5,920 bases of DNA from Bacteroidales bacterium (GCA_016303175.1 JAEDMF010000107.1:1-5920), one strand, 5' to 3'. Positions 1-5,722 are shown, counted from the first letter of the stretch. Notes: a model not told the origin generated them from the letters alone. A program made the numbers and translations.

Positions 1-88
1 TAGCCTTGAAATATGTCAGTTTACACCAAATGCAAGTGTCAAACTTCGGAATATAACGCGAAATTACAAAAAATTTTTGATAAATCAT

Positions 89-96
89 TATCTTTG
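89..96 (+). promoter_or_regulatory. Candidate Bacteroidota -7 promoter box upstream of ftsX
   Basis: TATCTTTG fits the Bacteroidota -7 consensus TAnnTTTG exactly. The surrounding stretch, about 60-100, is very AT-rich and unlike the coding sequence that follows. Transcription would start near 102-104, leaving only a very short leader before the ftsX start chosen here at 115. No good TTTG -33 element is visible about 20 bases upstream, so the call rests on the -7 box and its position. Confidence 0.4.
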
Positions 97-114
97 AACC
101 CTCAAATGCTTATG

Positions 115-993
115 ATGGCTAGTGCAGAAAACAAATTGATACGCAGACGTCTGTGGAGTTCCTACGCTTCTTCGGTGCTAAGTATTTCTCTCGTATTGCT
201 GCTTGTGGGGGCCGCTTCCCTGCTATTGGTCAATGGGAGGAATTTCTCCGATTATTTTAAGGAGAACATGCAGATTTCGGTTATTTTCAAGCAGGACGTG
301 TCTGAAACCAAGGCCCGCACCTATTGCGCGGAGCTCTCGGAAAAGGACTTTGTGAAACAGGCGGATTTTGTGTCCAAGGAGCAGGGTATCAATGAGATGG
401 AGGAGTTGCTTGGCCAGGATTTCCTGTCCGTGTTCGATACGGCTCCGATACCCGCCTCCGTCAATCTTTCCCTTAAGGCCGAATATGTGAACGATGAGGG
501 CATAGAGGCGGTTATGCAGGAGATTTCCGCTTCTCCTCTTGTGGATGAGGTAGTGTACCAGAAAACCCTCATTGATGCCCTGAACGCCAATCTAAGCAAG
601 ATTTCCATGTTGCTGTCGGTCTTCATCCTACTGTTGTTGTTCATTTCATACGTAATGATAGCCAATACCGTCAGGCTCAATATATTCAGCAAGCGATTCA
701 CAATCCATACTATGCGTCTTGTCGGCGCAACGAAGGCATTCATCCGCAAACCTTTCCTTGTTGAGGCTCTCTTTCAGGGAGTCATTGCTGCCGAATTGGC
801 TGCTCTGCTGCTGATAGGGGGAATGTTTTTGATGAAGGCCTCATTTATTGAAATGTTCAGTATCTTTGCGCTCCGGCAGTTCATAGTCGTACTGTGCATA
901 ATGCTGCTGAGCGGCGTTGTCATTTGCGAGACTGCAACTTTCATAGTTGTGGGGCGGGTTGTAAGCCTGTCTAAGGAAGAAATTTATGTTTAG
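115..993 (+). CDS. ftsX: Cell division protein FtsX (ABC transporter permease-like)
   Basis: Membrane subunit of the FtsEX complex, which in the known family couples the ATPase FtsE at the division site to activation of peptidoglycan hydrolases. The 292-residue product has the family layout: a short basic cytoplasmic N-terminus, TM1 at about residues 20-40, a periplasmic domain at about 41-162, and three further TM segments near 163-184, 218-240 and 255-280. After TM2 comes the FtsX-typical stretch with R187, F191, R194, M200 and the VGA at 203-205. The frame stays open back to an ATG at 13, but those 34 extra codons are AT-rich, have no FtsX-like character and contain a promoter-like box at 89-96. 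I therefore chose the ATG at 115; the ATGs at 106 and 112 are alternatives. The chosen start gives a length of about 290, usual for Bacteroidota FtsX. FtsE is not in the window. DUF3098 follows after 25 bases, probably in the same operon. Confidence 0.93.
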   Translation: MASAENKLIRRRLWSSYASSVLSISLVLLLVGAASLLLVNGRNFSDYFKENMQISVIFKQDVSETKARTYCAELSEKDFVKQADFVSKEQGINEMEELLGQDFLSVFDTAPIPASVNLSLKAEYVNDEGIEAVMQEISASPLVDEVVYQKTLIDALNANLSKISMLLSVFILLLLFISYVMIANTVRLNIFSKRFTIHTMRLVGATKAFIRKPFLVEALFQGVIAAELAALLLIGGMFLMKASFIEMFSIFALRQFIVVLCIMLLSGVVICETATFIVVGRVVSLSKEEIYV

Positions 994-1018
994 TGATTTT
1001 CAAATTACTCAGTAAGAG

Positions 1019-1261
1019 ATGGAAAATAAAGGGAAATTTGCGATGACCCCAAAGGCCGTGCGTTTGATGGCTGCCGGCCTTTTGGTGATACTGTCCGGCT
1101 TAATTCTGCTCGCGGGAGGCGGCGTCAAGGACCCTATGGTCTTCAACTGGGATATGTTTGATTTCCGTCGTCTGGTTGCGGCTCCCATAGTGATGCTCTG
1201 CGGCATCATCATCGAGATTGTGGCCATTATGGGCAGAACAGGACGCAAGGGGGACGAGTGA
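1019..1261 (+). CDS. DUF3098 family small membrane protein
   Basis: An 80-residue protein of unknown function with two predicted transmembrane helices, at about residues 14-33 and 52-70. Between them lies a short linker containing GGG (residues 33-35), the pattern DPMVFN (38-43) and FRR (49-51). This arrangement, with an AGGG-type turn, a conserved D-P-x-V-F-N and the second helix starting API, is what I know of the DUF3098 family, which commonly sits next to ftsX and uppP in Bacteroidota. The gene starts 25 bases after the ftsX stop, and its TGA shares its last base with the uppP ATG (TGATG), which suggests translational coupling. A role in division or wall precursor turnover is only inferred from the neighbours. 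The C-terminus (GRTGRKGDE) is short, charged and probably cytoplasmic. Confidence 0.88.
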   Translation: MENKGKFAMTPKAVRLMAAGLLVILSGLILLAGGGVKDPMVFNWDMFDFRRLVAAPIVMLCGIIIEIVAIMGRTGRKGDE

Positions 1262-2094
1262 TGAGTTGGTTGGAAGCTGTTCTTCTGGGGCTGCTGCAAG
1301 GATTGACGGAATTTCTGCCTGTCAGCAGCAGTGGTCATCTTCTCATAGGAAAGGAACTTCTCGGGGTGGAATTGCCCGATGACGAGGCCTTCTTGTCGTT
1401 TGAGGTAATTGTGCACGCTGCAACTGTGCTGGCTACCATCGTTGTGTTCAGGAAGCAGATTTGGCAGTTGCTGTGCGGCTTGTTCAAATTCAAGTATAAT
1501 GACCAGACGGATTATGTCCTGAAGATTGCCGTATCTATGCTGCCGGTGCTTGTGGTGGGCTTGTTCTTCAAGGATAAGGTGACGGCCCTGTTCGACGGAT
1601 TGACGGTGGTGGGCTGGACTCTTTTAGTTACAGCCGTGCTGCTGTTCTGTTCCGATACTTTCTCCTTGGACAAACTTTTATCTCGTAAGGTCGGGGATGG
1701 CCCTCGTGGAGGCATCTCTTACTGGCAGGCCTTTGTCGTGGGACTCGGTCAGGCTGTGGCTGTACTGCCCGGATTGAGCCGTAGCGGCACCACAATAAGC
1801 ACCGGACTTCTTTGCGGAGTAAAGCGTTCCGTGATGGCTCAGTTTTCCTTTCTGATGGTGCTGGTGCCCATTCTTGGAGAGGCCTTTTTGGATATCATCG
1901 GGGGAGGACTTTCCGAGTCCGCCGCCGCCATCGGGGCGCTTCCCCTCGCTTTGGGATTTGTCAGCGCCTTCTTGTCGGGCCTTTTTGCCTGCCGCGTGAT
2001 GATAGCCCTCGTCAAAAAGGCTTCGCTCAAATGGTTTGCCCTGTATTGCGCCATTGTGGCCGCCGCCATACTGATTCATACTTATTGCTTTTAA
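1261..2094 (+). CDS. uppP: Undecaprenyl-diphosphate phosphatase (UppP/BacA)
   Basis: Integral membrane enzyme that removes a phosphate from undecaprenyl diphosphate, regenerating the lipid carrier for peptidoglycan and other surface polymers; overproduction of the family gives bacitracin resistance. The 277-residue product is full length. Both signature motifs are intact: QGLTE at residues 13-17 followed by PVSSSGH at 20-26 (E17, S22-S24, H26), and PGLSRSGTT at 170-178 with the catalytic-site arginine R174. The rest is strongly hydrophobic with about eight membrane segments. I chose the ATG at 1261, overlapping the DUF3098 stop by one base, because it gives the family N-terminus MxWLEA. A GTG one codon upstream (1258) is possible but less likely. 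No terminator-like hairpin is seen after the stop, so transcription may continue into the lpxH-like gene 87 bases on. Confidence 0.96.
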   Translation: MSWLEAVLLGLLQGLTEFLPVSSSGHLLIGKELLGVELPDDEAFLSFEVIVHAATVLATIVVFRKQIWQLLCGLFKFKYNDQTDYVLKIAVSMLPVLVVGLFFKDKVTALFDGLTVVGWTLLVTAVLLFCSDTFSLDKLLSRKVGDGPRGGISYWQAFVVGLGQAVAVLPGLSRSGTTISTGLLCGVKRSVMAQFSFLMVLVPILGEAFLDIIGGGLSESAAAIGALPLALGFVSAFLSGLFACRVMIALVKKASLKWFALYCAIVAAAILIHTYCF

Positions 2095-2181
2095 GCTTAC
2101 TGCTAAGTCCTGTAAAACCGCTTATTCTCTTATATATCAGCCGCTTGAATATTTGCAAAACTTGATTTGCCGCATTGCCTG

Positions 2182-2895
2182 ATGGACAGAACGCTTTCAT
2201 ACTTCGCTTCGGATGTACACCTTGGGCTGCAGGTGTTTGACCCTGCCGAAAGAGAGGCCCGGTTTGTGGATTTTCTGAATTCCATACCCAAGGAGCGTAC
2301 ACGCGCCTTATATCTGCTCGGGGATATATGGGATTTCTGGTATGAGTGGAAATATACGGTTCCAAAGGGCTATATTAGGGTTTTTGCGGCATTGGATGCT
2401 TTGATGGCCGCCGGCGTTAAGGTATATTTCTTCCAGGGTAACCACGATGTTTGGTGTTACAGTTATTTCGAGGAACTTGGGATGATAAGGCTTACGCAGC
2501 CAGCGTTTGTGGAGATAGGCGGCAAGACTTTCTGCCTCGGTCATGGAGATGCTCTTGCGGGGGCTCCTGCCGGCTACAGGCTTATGCGGGGCATCTTCCA
2601 CAACAAGCTGTGTCAATTTCTTTTCAGCAGTTTGCTGCACCCTACAATAGCAATGTCCATAGGGCGCGCGTGGAGCCGCAACAACCGCCTTTCCCGCCGC
2701 CAGCCATATCAGTGGAAGGGGAGTGCGGAACCTCTTGTTTCATATTGTGAGAAGGTTCTGGCGGAGCGTAAGGTGGATTACTTTATTTTCGGACATTTCC
2801 ACGTCGAGGCCCGCGAGGCCCTGTCCGGAGGCGCCCAGCTGATTATGCTCGACTCTTGGCTGTACAAGTCGTCTTATTTTGTGTTCGAGGGCTGA
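2182..2895 (+). CDS. lpxH: UDP-2,3-diacylglucosamine diphosphatase, LpxH-like metallophosphatase
   Basis: Calcineurin-type metallophosphoesterase of 237 residues. LpxH hydrolyses UDP-2,3-diacylglucosamine to lipid X at the inner membrane, the fourth step of lipid A synthesis. All metal-binding motifs are present in order: D11-x-H13 (SDVHLG), G47-D48 (LLGDIWDFW), G86-N87-H88-D89, G119-H120-G121-D122 and G203-H204-F205-H206. The helical insert carries the Bacteroidota-type IFHNKLCQFLF (137-147) and HPT (152-154) stretch. Length is close to the roughly 240 residues usual for LpxH. An in-frame TTG at 2167 would add five residues with no family support, so the ATG at 2182 was chosen. The 87-base gap before it holds only weak -7-like matches, for example near 2148-2155. 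Its 3' end overlaps the convergent DUF4294 gene by 22 bases. The substrate is inferred from the family; a related phosphoesterase with another substrate cannot be excluded. Confidence 0.85.
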   Translation: MDRTLSYFASDVHLGLQVFDPAEREARFVDFLNSIPKERTRALYLLGDIWDFWYEWKYTVPKGYIRVFAALDALMAAGVKVYFFQGNHDVWCYSYFEELGMIRLTQPAFVEIGGKTFCLGHGDALAGAPAGYRLMRGIFHNKLCQFLFSSLLHPTIAMSIGRAWSRNNRLSRRQPYQWKGSAEPLVSYCEKVLAERKVDYFIFGHFHVEAREALSGGAQLIMLDSWLYKSSYFVFEG

Positions 2896-3671
2896 GTGAG
2901 CTTGCTCTTTTTCTGAGTCTTGTCCGCAGTAATCCCCTTGGGTTTTGACAGATTGTTGATTTTGGCCTTCTCCGGAGTTTCTTTCAGAGGCAAATCTGAA
3001 CTCAGGACATACTTCTGCGGGATTTCCGCAATTGGGGGGTATTCCCAGAAGATTTCAAAGTAGGTCTGTTCGAAACGCCCGTCCCACCACTGATGTACGA
3101 GTTCTTCTGTGGGCGCGTCCAGCCCTTCAGGGTCATATGGCCGCTTCAGGTCATTGTCGAACATTTTTGCAATGCCTTGCCAGAATGAAGCCGCGTATGC
3201 GTTTTTGAATTCCTTGATGATTTCGTATGGCTTGATTCCGCACTCTCTGTCAATCAATCTCATCAGCAGGGCCCCTTGGGAGATGGTCATATTGCGCATG
3301 GGCTTTTCAAAGCTGTTGAACAGGTCCTTGACCACTTTGTTTACATAACGGTCTTTGCTGACATATTTGAGATTGTCGACTTTGATTGTGCTGTCCACCT
3401 TGCCCACTACGCTTTTGGCCACGACAGCATAGGGGTAGGTTCTTGCAAAATTCCACACCAGCTTATAGTATTTGCGCCACTCTCTGCCTTTCTGGCGTGG
3501 TTTCTTTTCGTAGATTCTGGCCGGCTTGAGGGGTGCAAGATAGACAGTGTCGCCATCTACAATGACATATTGCATCAACTCCCGTTGGCCTGTGTTCTGG
3601 GCCTTGGCGGGACAGGTCCAAAGACTGAAGGTCACCAGCGCAAAAAGTGTAATGAAGGTGCGGCCGGTCAT
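2874..3671 (-). CDS. DUF4294 domain-containing secreted protein
   Basis: A 265-residue protein of unknown function. The N-terminus is a clear Sec signal peptide: basic MTGR, a hydrophobic core at about residues 5-19, and a probable signal peptidase I cut after AKA (22-24), before Q25. Secretion to the periplasm is therefore likely. The mature part starts with a beta-like stretch, VDGDTVYLAPL (38-48), then a Lys/Arg-rich segment. It continues with the most family-like region, RLIDRECG (138-145), YEIIKEFKNAY (149-159), FWQGIAKMFDNDLK (163-176) and YDPEGLDAPTEELV (179-192), which I recognise as the Bacteroidota-restricted DUF4294 pattern. The tail from about 230 is Lys-, Thr- and Pro-rich and probably disordered. 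It lies 33 bases downstream of the aminopeptidase gene on the same strand, so the two are probably co-transcribed. Its stop codon and last residues are encoded opposite the end of lpxH. Confidence 0.85.
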   Translation of the reverse strand: MTGRTFITLFALVTFSLWTCPAKAQNTGQRELMQYVIVDGDTVYLAPLKPARIYEKKPRQKGREWRKYYKLVWNFARTYPYAVVAKSVVGKVDSTIKVDNLKYVSKDRYVNKVVKDLFNSFEKPMRNMTISQGALLMRLIDRECGIKPYEIIKEFKNAYAASFWQGIAKMFDNDLKRPYDPEGLDAPTEELVHQWWDGRFEQTYFEIFWEYPPIAEIPQKYVLSSDLPLKETPEKAKINNLSKPKGITADKTQKKSKLTQPSNTK

Positions 3672-3704
3672 ATTGTTGCTTCAAGGCTGTACAAGCTTTC
3701 CTGT

Positions 3705-5135
3705 TCAGGCCGCCATATCCTTCTCCACGTCTTCGGCCTTGATGGGAAGGCGGCTGTGGCCCAGGAAGCGGCTGCCTTCGGATGTGATGAGCAAATCGTC
3801 CTCCAGACGTATTCCGCCGAAGTCCTTATATGCCTCCAGCTTGTCGAAGTTCACGAAGCCTTTGTCGAGTTTGTTCTTTTTGAAGAAGTCCCAAAGGGCC
3901 GGGATGAAGTAGATGCCGGGTTCATCGCTGATTACATTGCCCGGAACGAGTTTGCGGGCCATTCTGAGCGAGCCGAGACCAAGTTGGCTGCTCCGTGTCT
4001 GGTTTTTGTAGCCAACGAGGTTCTCGCCGAGGTCTTCCATATCGTGCACGTCAAGACCTATGCTGTGACCCAGGCCGTGGGGCATGAACATTCCGCAGAT
4101 ACCCTCTGCATTCATTTCGTCGGGGTCTCCGTTGACAATTCCGAGCTCTTTCAGACCGCATAGTATGTGCCTGAAGATGGCAATGTGAACATCGCGATAC
4201 TCCACTCCCGGTTTGGCCAGTTCCCGTGCCCGTTCGTTTGCTGTCTGCACTATGTCGTAGATTTCCCTCTGCTGAGTGGTGAAGCGGCCCGAACAGGGTA
4301 GAGTACGGGTGAAATCCGAGCAGTAGTAGTTGTTCAGGGCCAGTCCGGCATCCACGAGCAGGAGCCTGCCCGGGGTGATAGTCTGACTGTGGTCGTGATT
4401 GTGGAGAATCTGGCCGTTCTGGCTTAGGATGGTGGCAAAACTTACTCCCCATCCTTCTTTGAGGCAGAAGCCGTCCATTGCTGCGACTATGTCGCTTTCC
4501 TTTACGCCGGGACGGCACATTCTGCGGGCGATGTCATGCATCTGCACTCCAAGGTCGCAGGCAAGGTCAATCTGTTCGATTTCGCACTCTTCCTTGACGA
4601 GGCGCAACTCTATGACGGCGCGGGTTAGTTCTTCGGAACTGTGTATGAAGTCTCCTTCGTCATAGGGGGCTGTCTTGTAAACGTCTTCAGAGGGAGTGCC
4701 GGTCAACTTGCTCATTACCATACGACTATAGTAGCGGCTGCTTGGGAGGAAGTGGACGGGCACGTCGTTCTCAATGGCATATTGGACAGCCAATTCAAAG
4801 TCCGAGCGTTTGCTGGTGTGGTCCACGCCCACTAATTCGGCTTTTTCCCTCAGGCTGGGCTGGTCTCCCATCCATATGATGTCGTTGATATCAATGTCGT
4901 TGCCGTAGATGCATTCCCGGCCGTTTTCCAGATTTATGCTTGCCGCCAGATCCGGCTCATCAAGTCCCCAGAAATAAGAGAAGCTGCTGTCCTGGTGGAA
5001 GGCATAGCAGTTGCTTGAGTAGTTCATCGATGCTTCTTTGTAACCGAGGAAGACGGCTATTCCTTTTGCTCCCTGCTCCTGCATGCTTTTGACAAGAGCA
5101 GCCCTGCGTGCTTTGTATATGTTTTTATCGAACAT
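3705..5135 (-). CDS. Xaa-Pro aminopeptidase, M24B family (aminopeptidase P-like)
   Basis: Metallopeptidase of the pita-bread fold expected to remove an N-terminal residue preceding proline. The 476-residue product has a creatinase-like N-terminal domain (about 1-175) and a C-terminal M24 domain (about 180-460). All five expected metal ligands are visible: D262 (VDAG), D274 (SDFTRT), H357 (PHGLGH), E405 (DEPGIY) and E445 (GGIRLEDD). Further active-site histidines H353 and H364 (LDVHD) match those in E. coli PepP. There is no signal peptide, so the enzyme should be cytoplasmic. The length and complete motif set indicate an intact gene. It is first in a minus-strand pair with the DUF4294 gene and is preceded by a candidate promoter at 5188-5220, leaving a leader of about 45 bases. 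Family assignment is firm; exact substrate (Xaa-Pro peptides versus dipeptides) is inferred. Confidence 0.93.
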   Translation of the reverse strand: MFDKNIYKARRAALVKSMQEQGAKGIAVFLGYKEASMNYSSNCYAFHQDSSFSYFWGLDEPDLAASINLENGRECIYGNDIDINDIIWMGDQPSLREKAELVGVDHTSKRSDFELAVQYAIENDVPVHFLPSSRYYSRMVMSKLTGTPSEDVYKTAPYDEGDFIHSSEELTRAVIELRLVKEECEIEQIDLACDLGVQMHDIARRMCRPGVKESDIVAAMDGFCLKEGWGVSFATILSQNGQILHNHDHSQTITPGRLLLVDAGLALNNYYCSDFTRTLPCSGRFTTQQREIYDIVQTANERARELAKPGVEYRDVHIAIFRHILCGLKELGIVNGDPDEMNAEGICGMFMPHGLGHSIGLDVHDMEDLGENLVGYKNQTRSSQLGLGSLRMARKLVPGNVISDEPGIYFIPALWDFFKKNKLDKGFVNFDKLEAYKDFGGIRLEDDLLITSEGSRFLGHSRLPIKAEDVEKDMAA

Positions 5136-5187
5136 TGGGTGAAAATTATTATTGTCAATTCTTTTCTTTTTACACTACCAATCTTGA

Positions 5188-5220
5188 CAAAGTTAGTGAA
5201 ATTTGAGAATTTTGCCTAAA
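5188..5220 (-). promoter_or_regulatory. Candidate promoter of the aminopeptidase–DUF4294 unit
   Basis: Read on the minus strand, 5195-5188 is TAACTTTG, an exact match to the Bacteroidota -7 consensus TAnnTTTG. TTTA at 5220-5217, one base off the TTTG -33 element, lies 21 bases upstream, within the usual spacing. Transcription would begin near 5180, about 45 bases before the aminopeptidase ATG. Its -33 element occupies the same bases as the -7 box of the opposing tRNA promoter candidate. Confidence 0.5.
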
Positions 5221-5224
5221 TTTG
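5193..5224 (+). promoter_or_regulatory. Candidate promoter of the tRNA-Leu gene
   Basis: TAAATTTG at 5217-5224 matches the Bacteroidota -7 consensus TAnnTTTG. TTAG at 5193-5196 is a weak -33 element with a 20-base spacer. Initiation near 5231 would give a leader of about 64 bases before the tRNA. It overlaps the divergent aminopeptidase promoter almost completely. Confidence 0.4.
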
Positions 5225-5280
5225 CCTCCGGTTGTGCTCAGGTATGCGTCCGGTCCTGACATTTTGCTGAACCGGAGCAA
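5222..5280 (+). repeat. Inverted repeat in the tRNA-Leu leader
   Basis: The arm 5222-5233 (TTGCCTCCGGTT) pairs with 5270-5280 (AACCGGAGCAA), giving 11 base pairs with C5226 bulged. Inside it, TCAGG at 5238-5242 pairs with CCTGA at 5255-5259. The left arm begins inside the proposed -7 box, so a transcript from that promoter would carry only part of it. The repeat may therefore act as DNA, or belong to a transcript starting further upstream. Function unknown. Confidence 0.4.
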
Positions 5281-5294
5281 TGCTTGTTCACTTT

Positions 5295-5593
5295 GCCTTG
5301 GTGGTGGAATGGTAGACACGAGGGACTTAGAGTAATTTGAGTGCACTTTCCGAAAGGTTAGATGTAGAATACCGTAAATTCAAGGAAGCCTTAACAGGTT
5401 ATGCTGATGGTAATCTTGAGCCAAGCTCCGTTTGGGAGAAGGTGCAGAGACTAGACACGGTACACCTTATGAGAAATCAATGGTGAAGGAATAGTCCAGA
5501 CTACGAACGGTGGTACCCGGTGACGAAAGTCATAGTAGTAAGAAAATCCCTTGGGCAGTAATGCCTGTACGGGTTCGAGTCCCGTCCGAGGCA
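5295..5593 (+). tRNA. tRNA-Leu(UAA), interrupted by a group I intron
   Basis: Class II leucine tRNA. Exon 1 is 5295-5328 (34 bases) and exon 2 is 5543-5593 (51 bases); joined they give an 85-base tRNA. The acceptor stem pairs 5295-5301 with 5586-5592, including one G-U, and is followed by discriminator A5593. The D stem pairs GTG (5304-5306) with CAC (5317-5319). The anticodon stem pairs AGGGA (5321-5325) with TCCCT (5547-5551). After splicing the loop is CTTAAAA with anticodon TAA. The long variable arm pairs GGCA (5554-5557) with TGCC (5562-5565), and the T arm is ACGGG/CCCGT around a TTCGAGT loop (5569-5585). CCA is not encoded, as usual in Bacteroidota, so it must be added after processing. 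Without the intron the anticodon cannot be assembled, so function depends on splicing. Confidence 0.95.
5329..5542 (+). ncRNA. Group I (IC3-like) self-splicing intron in the tRNA-Leu anticodon loop
   Basis: A 214-base intron lying between U34 and A35 of the anticodon. P1: exon ACTT (5325-5328) pairs with guide GAGT (5339-5342), with the diagnostic U·G at the 5' splice site. P10: TTT (5336-5338) with exon AAA (5543-5545). P2: a short CTTT/AAAG hairpin (5346-5356). P3: TACCGT (5370-5375) with ACGGTA (5457-5462). P4: 5379-5384 with 5415-5420. P5: about 5388-5390 with 5409-5411. P6: CC (5421-5422) with GG (5441-5442). P6a: CTCC (5426-5429) with GGAG (5435-5438). P7: GACTA (5449-5453) with TAGTC (5492-5496). 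P8: CACC (5463-5466) with GGTG (5482-5485), capped by a GAAA loop. P9: ACTAC (5500-5504) with GTAGT (5535-5539), enclosing P9a (5508-5519) and P9b (TGAC-GAAA-GTCA, 5521-5532). The intron ends in G5542, the expected terminal G. The core stretch GGTGCAGAGACT (5441-5452) is near-identical to cyanobacterial tRNA-Leu introns. It contains no ORF or homing endonuclease. Confidence 0.95.
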
Positions 5594-5631
5594 CTGAAAA
5601 AGGATTGCATTTGCAATCCTTTTTCAGTGCC
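5590..5631 (+). terminator. Hairpin terminator after tRNA-Leu
   Basis: A perfect 20-base inverted repeat: 5590-5609 pairs with 5612-5631, and in practice an ATTT loop sits at 5609-5612. The inner part, AAAAAGGATTGC followed by GCAATCCTTTTT, has the A-tract, GC-bearing stem and T-tract of an intrinsic terminator and would work in both directions. The outer seven base pairs extend the stem back over the last four bases of the tRNA (GGCA), so the terminator and acceptor stem are mutually exclusive at that end. Confidence 0.8.
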
Positions 5632-5647
5632 CACTAGCGTTATAAGA

Positions 5648-5722
5648 TTGGGGCTGTTGCCCCAAACCCCGGCTGATCCCAGCCGCAGCGCAGAAGCGCT
5701 GTTGCGTTCTTGCATCAGCAAG
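5648..5722. repeat. Four consecutive small hairpins in a GC-rich patch
   Basis: Four perfect inverted repeats follow one another, each with a four-base loop: 5648-5654/5659-5665 (TTGGGGC/GCCCCAA), 5670-5675/5680-5685 (CGGCTG/CAGCCG), 5686-5691/5696-5701 (CAGCGC/GCGCTG) and 5709-5713/5718-5722 (CTTGC/GCAAG). The second and third abut with no spacer. The patch, roughly 5645-5725, is much richer in G+C than the AT-rich DNA after 5770. It carries no recognisable gene. It could be a structured RNA, a protein-binding region, or a relic of a mobile element such as a transfer origin; none of these is shown. Together with 5594-5647 and 5723-5865 it forms the gene-less stretch after the tRNA. Confidence 0.5.

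Noticed and set aside
321..749. Minus-strand frame of 142 codons
   Set aside because: Fully antisense to ftsX, with no recognisable family.
1009..1416. Minus-strand frame of 135 codons
   Set aside because: Antisense to DUF3098 and the 5' part of uppP; no motif.
1812..2165. Plus-strand frame of 117 codons overlapping the end of uppP
   Set aside because: Arginine- and serine-rich shadow in another frame of uppP. The intact uppP motifs settle the true frame.
3276..4163. Plus-strand frame of 295 codons
   Set aside because: It lies antisense to the DUF4294 gene and the 3' part of the aminopeptidase, both of which have clear family motifs. It spans their intergenic gap and shows no domain of its own.
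5329..5542. Possibility that the tRNA is broken by an insertion sequence or a group II intron
   Set aside because: There are no terminal inverted repeats, target duplication or transposase, and no group II 5' GUGYG or domain V. The group I helices and exact exon joining explain the insert.
5571..5593. Attachment-site direct repeat of the tRNA 3' end
   Set aside because: I found only an inverted copy of the last few bases, within the terminator. No direct repeat occurs elsewhere in the window.
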